Assembly (NCBI GenBank): GCA_023053575.1
Contig: JAKZAP010000014.1
Location: forward strand, 17,076,938 to 17,140,937
DNA: 64,000 nt
Direction: 5' to 3'
Source: Branchinecta lynchi
Taxonomy: Eukaryota > Arthropoda > Branchiopoda > Anostraca > Branchinectidae
Of this stretch, positions 44,915-56,374 are shown in pieces (the stretch's first letter is position 1; each line of letters begins with the position of its first letter). A program made the translations under genes and the position numbers. The notes below the pieces were generated by a model that searched no databases, was not told where the DNA came from, and worked only from the letters and a program-made list of their open reading frames with translations.

Positions 44915-45094
44915 TATGTGCATATCACTTTAAAAAAAATCTTGCAGTATTCGCTACTGGGATTAATCTTGCCTCTACTGAGATAATCTTTTCTCTAATT
45001 CGGGTTATCTTATCTCAGTAGAAATAAGATTAATCCCAGTAGCAAATACTGCAGTTAACTTTAATCATTACTCGGAGAAACTTTTTACAGTGAC
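44915..45094. mobile_element. Palindromic MITE with CACTG ends
   Basis: 'cttgcagtattcgctactgg' plus 'gattaatctt' on the left and 'agattaatcccagtagcaaa' plus 'tactgcag' on the right pair around an inner hairpin ('gagataatcttttctc', 'ggttatcttatctc'). The ends are 'cactgagg' and 'tttttacagtg'. No clear target duplication. Fragments lie at 30353-30405 and 33085-33180. Confidence 0.65.
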
Positions 45095-45289
45095 ATATTT
45101 GCTAGGTTCTTTCGCCGCGTTCAGGTTAGGCTATTTCCAAAAGTACCGTCCCTGTACTGTACCAAGACAAAAGCAATCAGTATTAATAACATACAACGTA
45201 CGTTAACAAACGTATATTAACAAGAACATGAACCAAGCAGATTGACAACCTAAAATAGAGAGAATAAATGCTAATAGAAAATTGTAAAG

Positions 45290-45478
45290 TAACGGGGACT
45301 TCCCCGTAAGGAGTTCTTTGTGCTAATTGAATATTAATGGGGATCAGGGAGTGGTAGAAACCCTGCGATGCGCGAGTGTAATCTTCTTTTTTGTGTCGTA
45401 TTTTATTTCGATTGACAGCCGTTGTAAATTGGAAACTTTGTTTAGATACCACCTTGACATCAGCTGACAAGGTTGGAT
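45290..45478 (+). repeat. Repeat shared by the flanks of two R copies
   Basis: 'aacggggacttccccgtaag' and 'gaaactttgtttagatacca' recur at 46829-46848 and 46581-46600 ('aacggggattccccataagg', 'gaagctttgtttagatacca'), in swapped order, in the flank of the next R copy. Either a separate repeat preferred as an R target or part of a larger element. Confidence 0.5.
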
Positions 45479-45497
45479 TGAAATCTTTTTTGACTAG

Positions 45498-46290
45498 GTT
45501 TTTGGGATCCCAAAGCGTAATAGAGGGATACCTAGGACTTCGTAAAAGTTGTCCGTCTGTCAGCACGATAACTCTCTAAGGGGTAATCCATATGCTGAAT
45601 CCGTATTTTGTCTGGAGTTGATTAAGGTCCGATATAGGGGTAAGGAAATATACTGAATTCGTCTTGAGCTTTAGTTTTTTGCCGGACAAGCAGTTAATCC
45701 GGAATCCGGCCGAAACCGGATATTTGGCGGAAGTAAGGAAGGAAGTTTCGATCTTGTCAAAGTAGATATGACGTATAGGCAGGGTTAGCCACATGAAAAA
45801 TATTTAGAGAGTTACTTTTGGCCCAAAACAGAGAGTGAATCGGGAGTGAAATGTATTTTCATGAAACGTTCACTTTTGGTCGGAACCGCATCCGTAAAAA
45901 TGACACATCTTAATTTTACTTTCATGAAAAAAAAAATTAATATTCACTTCTGGTCGGAATCCCTGCTGCAAAAATAACACATTTGGTCATTTTCAGAAAT
46001 AAAGTGATTTTTATGTCCTACGTAGGACAAGAGTGACAAAAACAAAATAGAGTGACAGTTCACACTATCGTGCCACATGTCGCAACCCTGCGTATAAGGA
46101 TAAACACACATAATGAATCCATAGCTGAACTTTATTTCTCGGATGACTAGCCACGGCATTAATCTGTTTTTAAAATTTAAAAGTAAAAATGTTCAAGGAG
46201 TCTGGCGAAGACTGGGTATCTACAAGACGCAATTGTCTGGATCAAATATTAGCAGTTGTGGGATCCCATCGAGAACTTTGGCCTTGTTTG
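45498..46290 (+). repeat. R-family element carrying a nested hAT MITE
   Basis: Runs from 'tttttgggatcccaaagcg' to 'ggatcccatcgagaactttg' plus 'gccttgtt'. The core is reduced to one or two units and the S-family MITE (45780-46090) sits at the 'gacgtatagg' site. Confidence 0.8.
45780..46090 (-). mobile_element. hAT-type MITE, S family, copy 3
   Basis: Inverse orientation. Ends 'cagggttagccacat' and 'cgcaaccctg'. The flanks cgtatagg (45772-45779) and cgtataag (46091-46098) match at 7 of 8. Other R copies have 'gatatgacttataggggtaa' uninterrupted at this point, confirming an insertion. Confidence 0.9.
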
Positions 46291-46972
46291 TTTACTCGCG
46301 ATTTTCTCTGCTGGAAATCATTTATTCAGCAGGTTTGATCAAAACTTGTTTAAGTGTTGGATATCTAAACAAACTAACAACAAAAAAAACGTAACAGGAA
46401 TTTAGAAAAATTGAGGGGCGGTAATAAATAATGCTATTTAGAGTTGGTGAAGGGGTTTAAGAAAGGATGTGAGCAAAAATGTAATGAAACAATCGATTTA
46501 GAGGTAAGAAGTCACGCTGAATCTCTCAAAACCTATTATCCTCTTGTATTTCATTGTATTTTATGAGGCATTATATATAGGAAGCTTTGTTTAGATACCA
46601 CCATGACGTCAGCTTATAGGTTTGGCTTGATGTTCGTCTTGACCAGCTTTTTATTTAAATTCCGATTTTCCTCTGCTGGAATGGCTTGGTTCTTTTTGTC
46701 TTTGGATCTTCTTCATTTACTTCTCTACTTCTCTACTAGAAATCAGGTCCCAAGCAAAACATGTAGCAGTTTTCACTTGGCAGATGTCTGATACAAATTC
46801 AGTGAGAGACTATTAGAAGATTGGAAATTAACGGGGATTCCCCATAAGGAATTTCTGATTCTAATTGGATAATAATGGAACCGAGGAGCGGTAGGCACGA
46901 CGTGATGTGTGAGTGTATTATTCCTTTTTTTCTTGTCATATATCTCAGCAGACGGCTGTTGCTTTTTGGGAT
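46291..46972. other. Unassigned stretch between R copies
   Basis: Includes the second copies of the repeat described at 45290-45478. No gene. Confidence 0.4.
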
Positions 46973-48098
46973 CCCAAAACGTAAGTGGAGGGATACCTAT
47001 GACATCGTAAAAGTTCTCCGTCTGTCCGTCTGTCCGTCCGTCTGTGAGCACGATAACTCTCGAAGGGATTGAGATATTTTGATGAAACTTGGTGTGAGGA
47101 TTCGTTGGGTTGTCGGACCATTCAAGTTCGTAGATGGGCTTTGTAGCCCTACATTTAGTGGTGGGGGAGGGGGTTCAAATTAAGGGACAAACAAAATATT
47201 TTGAAACAGCTAATTTGATAGTCGATTATGGGGTAAGAAGACATGCTGAACACGATGGTGAAAACCATTTTGTCATCGGACAAGTAGTTCTCCCGGAATC
47301 CGGCCAAAACCAGAAAGCTTGTTAAAAGTAAAAGTTTTATTTGAAGTTGATTAAATGTTCGATTTAGAGGTAGGAAGACATGCTGAGGACGATGGTGAAA
47401 ACCATTTTCTCGACGGACAAGTAGTTCGCCCGGAATTCGGCCCAAACCGGAAAGTTTGTTAAAATTAAAAGTTTTACTTGGAGTTGATTAGATGTTCGAT
47501 TTAGGGCAAGAAGACATGCTGAACACTTATGTGAAAAAGTTTTCTACCTGGACCTGTAGTTCCTCCGAATCCGGCAAAAACCGCAAAATTGTTAGAAGCT
47601 TAATTTCTAGTTGATTAGATAACCGATTTATGGGTAAGAAGAGATGCTGAATCGGTATTTGACAGTCATATTTTACCCGGAAATTTAGTTCGACTGGAAT
47701 CGGGCTGGAGTCGGAAAATTTGTTATAAGTTAAATTTTTATTTGAAGTCGATTAAATGTTCATTATTGGGGAAAGAAGATACCCTGAGTTCGTTTCTTAG
47801 CTTTCTTTTTTCGCCGGACAAGTAGTTCTGGAGTTCGGCCGAAACCAGGAAATTGGCAGAAGTGGCAGGAAGTTTTCGTCAAAACAGATATGACTTATAT
47901 GGGTAAACACACATGCTGAATCCATATCTGAACTTGGTTTTCTCTGATGACTAACTATTTGGCCTTAATCTGTTTCTGAATTTTAATTGTAAAAATGTTC
48001 AAGGAGTCTGCCGATGACCGGATCTGGCTAAGACAAGACCCAGTTGTCTGGATCAGATATTGAATTTTTGGGATCCCATCGAAACCTTTGGTCTTGTT
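46973..48098 (+). repeat. R-family element, best complete copy
   Basis: Starts 'tttttgggatcccaaaacg' and ends 'gggatcccatcgaaaccttt' plus 'ggtcttgt'. Five core units have their 'cgga' anchor at 47277, 47414, 47549, 47678 and 47815, that is 129-137 bp apart. Near the right end 'agacaagacccagttgtct' forms a small hairpin. A useful reference copy for the family. Confidence 0.88.
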
Positions 48099-48214
48099 GT
48101 GTCGTGAGGTCAGCTTACAAATTTTAACTGATTATCTTTGGACTGGCGTTTTTTAATTTCCTTACCCTTTGTTCGAGTCATTTGTTCATCTATTAAAAAA
48201 AAAAAAAAGAGGAT

Positions 48215-48350
48215 AGAGTATTGACAGCCTGACGAGGACCCTTGCCAAGAAGGGCCGAAATATCGCTGATGAAGAATCATAGCTGACGTATCCGTTATAA
48301 ACATTGTTTGAATACATGTTTCAAAGTCAGCTTGGGCTCAAAGAATATTT
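48215..48350 (-). mobile_element. M1 foldback MITE, right half
   Basis: 'ttgacagcctgacgaggacc', 'gggccgaaatatcgctgatg', 'gctgacgtatccgttataaa', 'cattgtttgaatacatg' and the outer 'cagcttgggctcaaagaata' match the copy at 12185-12338. Confidence 0.65.
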
Positions 48351-48392
48351 ATTCATTTGTTCATCATTATTTATTTGAGTCTGGATAACAAT

Positions 48393-48583
48393 CAAGGCCG
48401 TATCCAGGGGGTGGTGGTTAGGGGGTTGAACCTCCGTCCCCAAAACATGCAATAATACTCATTTTTATAGGCTTTTTCGTCTGATTTATGTCTTTTTTGT
48501 ACTTTTCGTCCGACTGGCTGGCACCCCCCCCCCTCCCCAAAAGCACCCCCCCCCCCCCAAATAAATTCCTGGATACGGGCCTG
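48393..48583 (-). mobile_element. hAT-type MITE, G-rich family, copy d
   Basis: Inverse orientation, ends 'caaggccgtatccagg' and 'ctggatacgggcctg'. Perfect 8-bp duplication ataacaat at 48385-48392 and 48584-48591. Confidence 0.92.
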
Positions 48584-48591
48584 ATAACAAT

Positions 48592-48904
48592 ATACAGTTT
48601 AAACTCATTAGCCTTTATCATGGTCTTTAGATTTATCATCGAGCATTTATAAATTCCTGCGATATCTTGTCACTTGTAGGTAAGAGGTGGAGGACCCCCC
48701 CCCCCTCCCCCTTTCGGAATAGACATAGACATTTTTTTAATCTCATCAAAAACACATAAATTAAACAAACAATTTACCATTAACGGCCACTTTTAAGACA
48801 AAATAAAAGCCTGATTGTGGCCGTAATTCTAACCACCATGAATCCGCTATATCATTCCCTGATTACCCCCCCCCCCCTCCTCCCCTTGGGGAGGGGTACA
48901 TTTT
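48592..48904. other. Unassigned stretch with C runs
   Basis: C/T-rich runs at 48694-48713 and 48867-48888 resemble G-rich hAT interiors but lack ends. No gene. Confidence 0.35.
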
Positions 48905-49505
48905 TTTGTTTTTTTAAATAAATACCCTTTCCTCTTATCACACTTCTTTCCTTTTCAAATAATGGGATTTAACCATTCTCTTGAATGATGCCAGAGTTAC
49001 AGCCTCCCTGACCGATTCTGGAAGGTCATTCCAGACACTCACACCTATGTTCCTGAGAACAAATCCTGCTCTTGTTGTGTTTCTTCTCTCGTGAGCTAAA
49101 TCCTCTGAATGTCGGGTAAAATAAGGGTTATAAAACGAGTTAGTGTCAAAAAAGTACTCAGGGCTTACCTTATTTACACTTTGAAAAACAAAAATCGCTA
49201 GCTGGTAATCACGAAGCTCACCTACGTTCAAAATCCCATTCTTTCTAAAACACTCCGTAGTATTCTGACAATTTTGAAATTCTCCTATGAGACGCAGCGC
49301 TTTGTTTTGTATTATTTGGGTTCTTTTATAATTGGCTAAGAAATTACTTGCCTAAACAGAACAACCGTACACGATGTAAGGATGCACAATAGCACTGTAT
49401 AACAGTTTGACAACTGCTATTGGGAACACTTTTTTGAGCCTCCGCATCACTCCCAATCCTCTAGCTGATTTTGCCGATACTATTTCACCATGCTTCTTCC
49501 AAGAC
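48905..49505 (-). pseudogene. LINE reverse transcriptase C-terminal remnant
   Basis: The minus-strand reading from 49505 gives SAKSARGLGVMRRLKKVFP then LLYSAIVHPYIVYGCSV followed by an in-frame stop (TAG) where a Trp is usual. It then stays open through NKALRLIG to RNIGVSVWNDLPESVREA and ends at 48938. This is the same region as in the long LINE (RNVGMMRKLKNMFPNSVMRL, VHPYLVYCVSVW) but from another lineage. 5'-truncated and stopped. Confidence 0.8.
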
Positions 49506-49509
49506 ACAA

Positions 49510-49765
49510 ATATTAATAGGAAGGATACAAATATTGTTAGGAAGTTCGGTGTTCAGAAATTTCTGAGGAAGCTCTACTACTACACAAGAAGCCGTCGGGA
49601 TCAGCCTATTCCGGCCTTTCGGCAGTACCCCTCTTACACTATCCGTGTGTTAGTGTATTTGTATAGTTGTTTCCAATACTGTTCTTTATTTTTGTTTGTT
49701 TGTTTACTCCACTTGTTCTTCTTTGCGGAATTGTGGGTAGAAATAAATTAGTATTATTACTGACA
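49510..49765 (+). repeat. LINE 3' end fragment
   Basis: A short open frame (FLRKLYYYTRSRRDQPIPAF) stops at 49751, followed by 'agaaataaattagtattatt', an A/T tail. Probably a 3' fragment of another LINE. Confidence 0.35.
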
Positions 49766-49769
49766 AGAA

Positions 49770-50529
49770 GACGCGCGATAGTTTCATTCTGGAACGACAA
49801 AACGCTACTGGTCTGGCGTGTGTCTGCTCGCTATCGTCTTCCGGAAAAGATTGGAAACCGATTATGTGAACCGGAAGAACTAGCCTATCTTTAGAATCAA
49901 TTGGCTCAGACACCGGGAGGATTCTGTCATTAACAAGTCTGTATTTATTTACTTCTAGGCGGGCATTTGTTTTAGGGCTCAGCGGCCAAAGTTAACTGAG
50001 TTTAGTTGGGCTGACAGTTACTAGGCCCTGGGGTCATGTGAGAGGTTAATAGCGAGTTCTATTAGGATTCGGGGACTGATGGCTCGTTCTTTCGGCGTAC
50101 ATTATGATACATCTGGAAATTAAGATCTTTTTAACGGTACATGGTTAATGTCTAACACATGCATTTAAAAGGCTGGTTATAACATGCAGTCCTAACGTGC
50201 ACCCAAACGTTATACATCTTCCTACATTGACCCGGTTTTTTACTTTTCATTTTATTCTTCCATTTATTCTAAGAGTACCAAATAGAATAGTAGGGGATCT
50301 AATCCTAGTATTTTTTTCTACAGATAATAATTTTCTTATGAACAGTTAATTATAATTGACAGATTTCAAAGTGTGTAAAACACATTGGTTTAACATTTTG
50401 TGAAATTATTCTGTCCTACCGCCAGTCGGCAGTATCCAAATCTTGTAAAAATAAAATTAGATTTGGATACTCTAAAATTGTGTCAAACCGGTCTAAGTAT
50501 AGCCTAAAGGCTTTGGTTTCTCTGTATTT
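49770..50529. other. Unassigned stretch
   Basis: No gene or repeat named. 'attagatttggatactctaa' and its near-inverse around 50430-50475 ('gtatccaaatcttgtaaaaa') make a small foldback. Confidence 0.4.
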
Positions 50530-50920
50530 CAGTTTTGTGCGATCACTCTGTACTCTGTCTCTCTGGCACTTTTATTCCACTGAAAAAGAGTGAAATATGT
50601 AAACTACTTAGATGTTACGACAAATACTGTAAGTACCTGCTTTATTTGTCTATATCGTATCGAAATCGGAGAATAATCCGAAAATACGAAGATCCCGATA
50701 TAACAGCAAAATTCCACGAGCATCATGGCAGTTCATCTGGACAAGCATACCAATTTCATATCTCGGGCTCATCCGTTTTTTCTGTTGATTTTTATGTCGA
50801 TTTCGTTGTACTAGTGTTTCTTCTGTATTTATTTCTTCTTTCTCTTTTTTACTTCCCTATCTTCACATTGTTTTTGTGCAGTGGGTTACAAATAAATTAT
50901 TATTATTATATTTATTGTGT
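50530..50920 (+). mobile_element. Diverged T-like LINE 3' fragment
   Basis: The frame 50535-50987 includes KKSEICKLLRCYDKYCKYLL, alignable with RKKEIKKMRTCYFKYAKHLL of T copies. The 3' end 'gggttacaaataaattatta' has a (TTA)n tail where T copies have (ACTT)n. Confidence 0.5.
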
Positions 50921-51729
50921 CCTGAGGGCAATATGGGCTTTGCCGCTATTTGCGGGTTCTCAAAGCCATTTACAAAAGCCAAAATAAAATGCTTTTTATG
51001 AAACAATACAGCCTCGTGATTATCCATGGTCATTTTTATCTCGGTAGTTTTATTGACAGATCATTACAACAAACCCATGGATTGGCAAGTTCCTGCTTTC
51101 ATCCTCTGACCCAGCCTCGCAACTGCCTTATGAGTTTCTAGCTCTTGTTTATACTTTTATACCAGCCAAAAAAAAATGTCCGTCCGATTTTCTTATTCAG
51201 GTATGTTTTGAGCTTGCCCAGTCGCGATGCTTCGCGCCACTAGATTCCCGGGGCCATAACGAGGCCTGGTTTAAACTGGCGTCATGGACGAGGGTTGTTT
51301 CAAAATTGGAAATGCTAGAATCCTTCTGATTAAATTCCTTTGACAGTCGTGTCATCTACTTTAAAACCCCGCTTTCGTTCCATTCTTTTTCAACACGAAT
51401 GTGTCAAGCCATTGTGTTTACAAAAACTTTGATCTTCATTCCCGGGTAAATGTAATTCTTTTACTCTATCGTCTTGTCCTGTCGTTATCTAAATAAAACC
51501 TCTTCTCTCCTTCGAGTTTCGCGTTCCGACCTCTGACATTTCACTCAGATCGATCTCTGCTCCAGAAGAAGTCCCTCTATTACAAGGACCAAAGAGTTGT
51601 AAGCAAGATCTTAAAGACCAGGGCGGCTTTACTTTTTCCCTAGTAATTCTCCTTGTCGGCGTCAGCGTATCTCGCTCTAGACGTACTGCTTCAGCCACAC
51701 ACGATTTTAGTGTCATCCTAGATTGCTAG
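50921..51729. other. Unassigned stretch
   Basis: 'agtttctagctcttgttt' at 51132-51149 resembles the end of the tandem block near 18860 ('gagcttctagatcttgtttt'). No gene. Confidence 0.35.
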
Positions 51730-52050
51730 CAGGGTTGCCACACGTCGCACGATAGTGTGAATTGTCACTCTATTTTGTTCTTGTCACTCTGGTCCTACGT
51801 AGGACATAAAAATCAGTCTATTGTATAAAATGTTCAAATGTGTAATTTTTGCAGCAGGGATTCCAACTAGAACTGAATATTTCAAGTTTTTTTTGTGAAA
51901 ATAAATTAGGTTTTTTCATTTTTGCAGAGGCGATTCCGACCAAAAGAGAGCATTTCACGTTTTTTTTTCATGAAACAAAAATTTCACTCCCATTTCACTC
52001 TCTGTTTTGGGCCAAAAGTCACTCTAAATTTTGTTCATGTGGCAACCCTG
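51730..52050 (+). mobile_element. hAT-type MITE, S family, copy 4
   Basis: Ends 'cagggttgccacacg' and 'catgtggcaaccctg', 321 bp, the same length as copy 1. Perfect 8-bp duplication attgctag at 51722-51729 and 52051-52058. Confidence 0.93.
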
Positions 52051-52109
52051 ATTGCTAGCTCTTCTAACCAAGCGACTAAACAGGTCATGCGTCGGCGGAT
52101 TCACGGATT

Positions 52110-52590
52110 TATTAACTGCCGTTATGTCATTTTGACAAGCTCAAAACATACGACCGTTATTGTGACAAGCTGAAAACATACGACTGAGACCACGATTATG
52201 TCTGGCCCACACGCTGCATGAGACTGTCATTTTGAAAAGCTCAATACATACGACGGTCATTCTGACAACTTCACAACATAAGACTGAGAGTACGAATCTC
52301 GCAGGCTTACAAGCTCAAAACATACGAATGATATACTCTATAACACGCCAGCGATCCTCAGGAAGAAGGAGTAAGCGTCTACGTACGACTCAAACTCAAC
52401 GACTCCTGTTTCAGCCAATCACCGCGATCTTTGGATGCAGCTGTGACATCACTTCTGCCTTTCTTCCGCTAGATACCCGGAGAGGCCGGAGATTTTGCTT
52501 CACCAAGGAGAGATAGTCATCAAGAGTATTCTAACAAGTTCAAAAGCTACGAATGTCATTCTTGCAAGATTGCACATGACTGGGAGTATC
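52110..52590 (+). repeat. Minisatellite 'gtcattttgacaagctcaaaacatacgac' type
   Basis: Roughly 30-bp units with 'gacaagctcaaaacatacga' occur near 52132, 52167, 52230, 52265 and 52310, with a further diverged pair at 52530-52580. Non-coding. Confidence 0.65.
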
Positions 52591-52599
52591 TTTCTCTTA

Positions 52600-53137
52600 G
52601 CTAGGCACGGGGGGGGGGGGGGCATCGAATCGTCCTTGCTACGATATTCTCTCGATATTAATTTATCGCCGGTTTTCTTTTCTGTTCTTCTTCCTTTTTC
52701 CGATTTTATTATTCCTGACTTTCGGGTTGCGCTAAAATATTTTATAAAAAAAAATACGCCTTTCCTTAGAAGCAATGTTTATAATAATCAGAATAAAACA
52801 AACTGAACACAAATGACCTAACTTAGTCTCTTTTACTTAATAAACGACAGCGCTTCCTAAAAGTAACTGAGATTACCAGCTCTATCCGAACTATCATTCG
52901 ACCATCTAGACCTTCACGTCTCTGCCCTTGGCCATTTCTCCGCACTCCATCTAGGACGAAGATTTTTTAGACCCGATTAGTCCCCTTTCTTTCTTTTTTT
53001 TATTTATTTATTTATGATCTCGTGCATTTACTACATTATTGAAAGCTCAGTGTATTGTATTGCTTTTCTTTGTCTATGCTGCACTATTTTCCTCTTCTTA
53101 AGTGCGTAAATAAAATTTCATCATCATCATCATCATT
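52600..53137 (+). repeat. LINE 3' UTR-like stretch with (ATC)n tail
   Basis: A 12-13-nt G run at 52610 comes first. The last 150 bp end in 'gcgtaaataaaatttcatca' and a CATCATCAT tail, similar to 44578-44598. No coding part is identified. Confidence 0.45.
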
Positions 53138-53449
53138 CATGTTATTTTAAATATGCAAAGCACCTGCTCCACTTATCGAAATTATGTCATAACCATACAT
53201 TGACGGAGAAGTTCAAAATTCAAGATGCAAGTGCTACCCTTTTGGATGTTTCCTCATCACTTTCAAAAATCATGGACGACAGGGCCCAACCAGCACACGA
53301 CGTCGTCCACTGTTTCCTGACCGAAGATTAAAAATTAAGTGTCTTTTTCTGTGTTTGTATGTGTTTTGTTTACTTTCTTCATTTACTCCGCCTTTCCGAA
53401 ATGGCGGGTCATAAATAAATTACCTACTTTAATTACTTACTTACTTATT
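53138..53449 (+). mobile_element. T-family LINE 3' fragment
   Basis: The copy from 'atgttattttaaatatgcaa' to 'gggtcataaataaattacct' with an ACTT tail is close to that at 13050-13362. It directly abuts the ATC tail of the preceding LINE. Confidence 0.75.
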
Positions 53450-54371
53450 CTAATAATTATAATGCACTCGGGAATATTCTCGTCACTACCTCACGCGGCA
53501 GAAGGACGGTAAGTCTTGTCGGACTCAAAATATAGAAAGGTGGCCCATCAAGCTGTGACAATGGATCATGTACACGCTAGCGCTTAAGCGTTATGAATTA
53601 TATTAAGCTACAAACCTATCGGATAAAATTCCCATTCACTATCGTAATCGATCCGCATTTCTCTCAGTGGACCGAGTTAAGACATTAGTTCTTAAGACTG
53701 CCTAAGATTATTACTTTAAAGCCCATGTGTAGATGATGTCTTCATGTTTTTCATGTACTTATAGTCTGTCATAAAAACGCTATTTGGGGGCTAGAGAAAG
53801 TAAGGAGGGGGCGGCGACACCTTATTTTTCGCAAGGCAGTTTTTCAATTGAGTCTTTTTCAGTTGTTGTTTGTTGTGCTCAGTGTTTCTTTTCTCTCATC
53901 CTCCACTATATTTAACCTGTATGTACAGTGGTTAAAAAATAAGTTCTTAATTCATTATCTCTGAAAAAAAAACGGTAAGCTAAAAGCGTGTCGATGTTAC
54001 AAATAATAACAATTAACACTTACGACAATATTTGTTGTTATTATTATTATTTTCTTCTCTCGAAGCTGCACTCTTGTAACCCGGCCCGGCCAGACATGTT
54101 TCGGAGACTGTTCCAGTTTCTCGGGCCGGAAAAGAGTAGCTCTGAGGTCGAGCCTTCTCATTTCTGAGGAAATCTCAGGGGAATTCGTTTCATTTCCCGA
54201 CAGGGGATTTCCTTTTTATTAGACCATGTTTTCCTCGATTTGACACCCTAGCAAGAAATAAATTCTGCTCTCCGCTCAATGTGCGAAATGAAATAGGGAA
54301 CTGTCATGGCTGTGCGGGGGAGGTTGGTTTTCTTCTATTTGAATCAACTCCCTCGGTGACCACATACGTAA
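53450..54371. other. Unassigned stretch
   Basis: No gene or family recognised. Confidence 0.4.
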
Positions 54372-55390
54372 CCACACTGTGAGAATTTTCATAACAGACA
54401 ACAGGAGGACGCGCGGTTCCAACAGACAGTTCGTAACAGACAACAGTTCGGATGTCATCTATTGTGTTGGAAAACGTTAAAGCACAATGGACACTTCTGA
54501 TGCTTTAATTTGTATTAAATGCCTCACAAATAAACATTTTCGACTTCCTTTAGAAGGCGCTACGAAAATCGACCGTTTTCTTGTTATCCCTTGTCTTTAC
54601 CTCTCTGGCATTTCGACGATCCAAATCTTAGGAGCTGGGATATCGTGGCAGGAAATTCAAAAACTCCCAGCAATGCTTGATAGAAAAGGATATATTTGAG
54701 ATGTCACCAAAGTCAAGCCGCTGATGTAGTTTACCTGGTTGTTCTAGTGTTTCATCAGAAGTTCCATGGCTTAAAGTGCCTATTAAAAGTTTTTCTTTTG
54801 TGGAATAGTGTTGTGAAGGTTGATTAGCTTGCTTTATAAAATGTACCAGAATATGCAATAAGCTTATAAAAAATAACATAGCTACAAACATCATTAAAAA
54901 ACAAATAACCTATTCAAATCTGAATTATACAAGCTGATTTATGCATACAATAAAGATGTACTAAGTATTATAAGAAACATCACTTTTATCTTTGTCCAAG
55001 CTAGTAAATTGAGCATGTACTGGCCCAAATAATTACGCTTTGAAATATCACAGAGAGGAAACTCTTGAAAATGCTGCTGATCTAGGGGGTAAGCATTGTT
55101 CCTAGGTTGTTACAGAGTGGGATTGGGGTAGTTTGATGTGCCTATTGAACTTTAAACATGAAATGTTATGGATGCCAAGAAGAGCCTAAAAAGCATCTAC
55201 TGACTTCTTTGTTTGTCGTCATGATGCCGGAAAATTCTGCCGATGATTTTTGGCGATTTTTCGGCTCTTCCTGATCGCAACGCTTGTTATGCGTAACATT
55301 TTCAAACACAAAAGAAAGCATCCGAAGTATTGTCTGTTGAAACCGCGCATCCTTATGTTGTCTCTTATGAAACTGCTGACTGTGCAATAA
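54372..55390. mobile_element. F2 foldback element with a nested TTAA element
   Basis: The left arm 'cacactgtgagaattttcat', 'aggacgcgcggttccaac'; the right arm 'gttgaaaccgcgcatcctta', 'gaaactgctgactgtgc'. The hairpin region (aaaaagcatctactgac, 55187) is single. The middle is interrupted by 54481-55151. Confidence 0.75.
54481..55151 (+). mobile_element. TTAA-flanked element (piggyBac-like MITE), copy 2
   Basis: TTAA at 54477-54480 and 55152-55155. Ends 'agcacaatggacac' and the inverse of 'agttcaataggcac'. The 70-codon frame 54487-54699 starts with MDTSDALICIKC and shares NKHFRLPLEGATKI and LGAGISWQEIQK with copy 1. Copy 1 lacks about 40-50 bp near 54720-54760. The two copies lie in opposite orientation 26 kb apart. 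Confidence 0.82.
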
Positions 55391-55436
55391 CCGTCGCTAT
55401 TTCAATGTGGCTAGATTCCTCGGAGTTGCTAGTCTA

Positions 55437-56228
55437 ACAAGACCAAAGGTGTCGATGGGAGCCCAAAAATCTAATATTTGATTCAGACAATTGGGTCTTG
55501 TCTTCACCAGATCTAGTCTTTGCCAGGCTAGTCTTCAAAGAAAAGCAAGTTCAGATATACCTTTATAAGCCATATATATTTTGACGGTACTGACCGAGAC
55601 TTCCTGCTTTACTTCTGCCAAGTTTCCGGTTTCGCCCAAATTCCGAGCGAACTACTAGCCCAGCAAAAAAAAATTCAGAAACGAATCCAGCATATCTCCA
55701 TATCCCTAATCAACTTTAAATAAAACTTTGACTTAACACAAAATTCGGGTTACAACCGGTTTGCGGACTAATTGTATGTCCGGGTAAAAAATGAGTGTCA
55801 TATACAGACTCAGCCTCTCTTCTTACCCCTTAACCTGTAATCTAGTCAAACTTTTGCTTTTAACCAATTTTCCGGTTTTGGCTTGATTCCGGGCGAACTA
55901 GTTGTCCGAAGAGAAAATGGTTTTCACCATGGTGTCCAACATATCCTAAATCTAACATTTAATCAACTTCAGATTAAACTTTTACTTTTAACCAACTTTC
56001 CGGTTTTCACCGGATTCCGGATAAAGTACTTGTTCGGCAAGAATATGGGTTTAACCACCGTGTTCAGCATGTCTTCTTACCCCTAAATTTAACATTTAAT
56101 CAACTTCAAATAAAACTTAAGTTTAACCAACTTTCCGGTTTTTGCCGGATTCTGGACGAACTACTTGTCCGGCAAGAAAATGGTTTTCACTATCGTGCTC
56201 AGCATGCCTTCTTACTTCTTACCCCATA
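55437..56228 (-). repeat. R-family element, left-truncated
   Basis: In window order starts 'aacaagaccaaaggtgtcga' and passes five core units ('ccggttttcaccggattccg' type), then stops near 'ttaccccataa'. The microsatellite end is absent; 57402-57880 holds such an end but may be from a separate copy. Confidence 0.75.
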
Positions 56229-56374
56229 AGTTTTACTTGCATGGTAAATTTTTTTTGTCCGAGTCTTCAAGGTCTAATTTCTACTTTAGTCGCAAATCTC
56301 GGCATCATCAGTTTAGGAAGGATCCATTAATGAGTGAATGAATGCATTGTGAAAGAGAGGGGGACATGCTCGTT

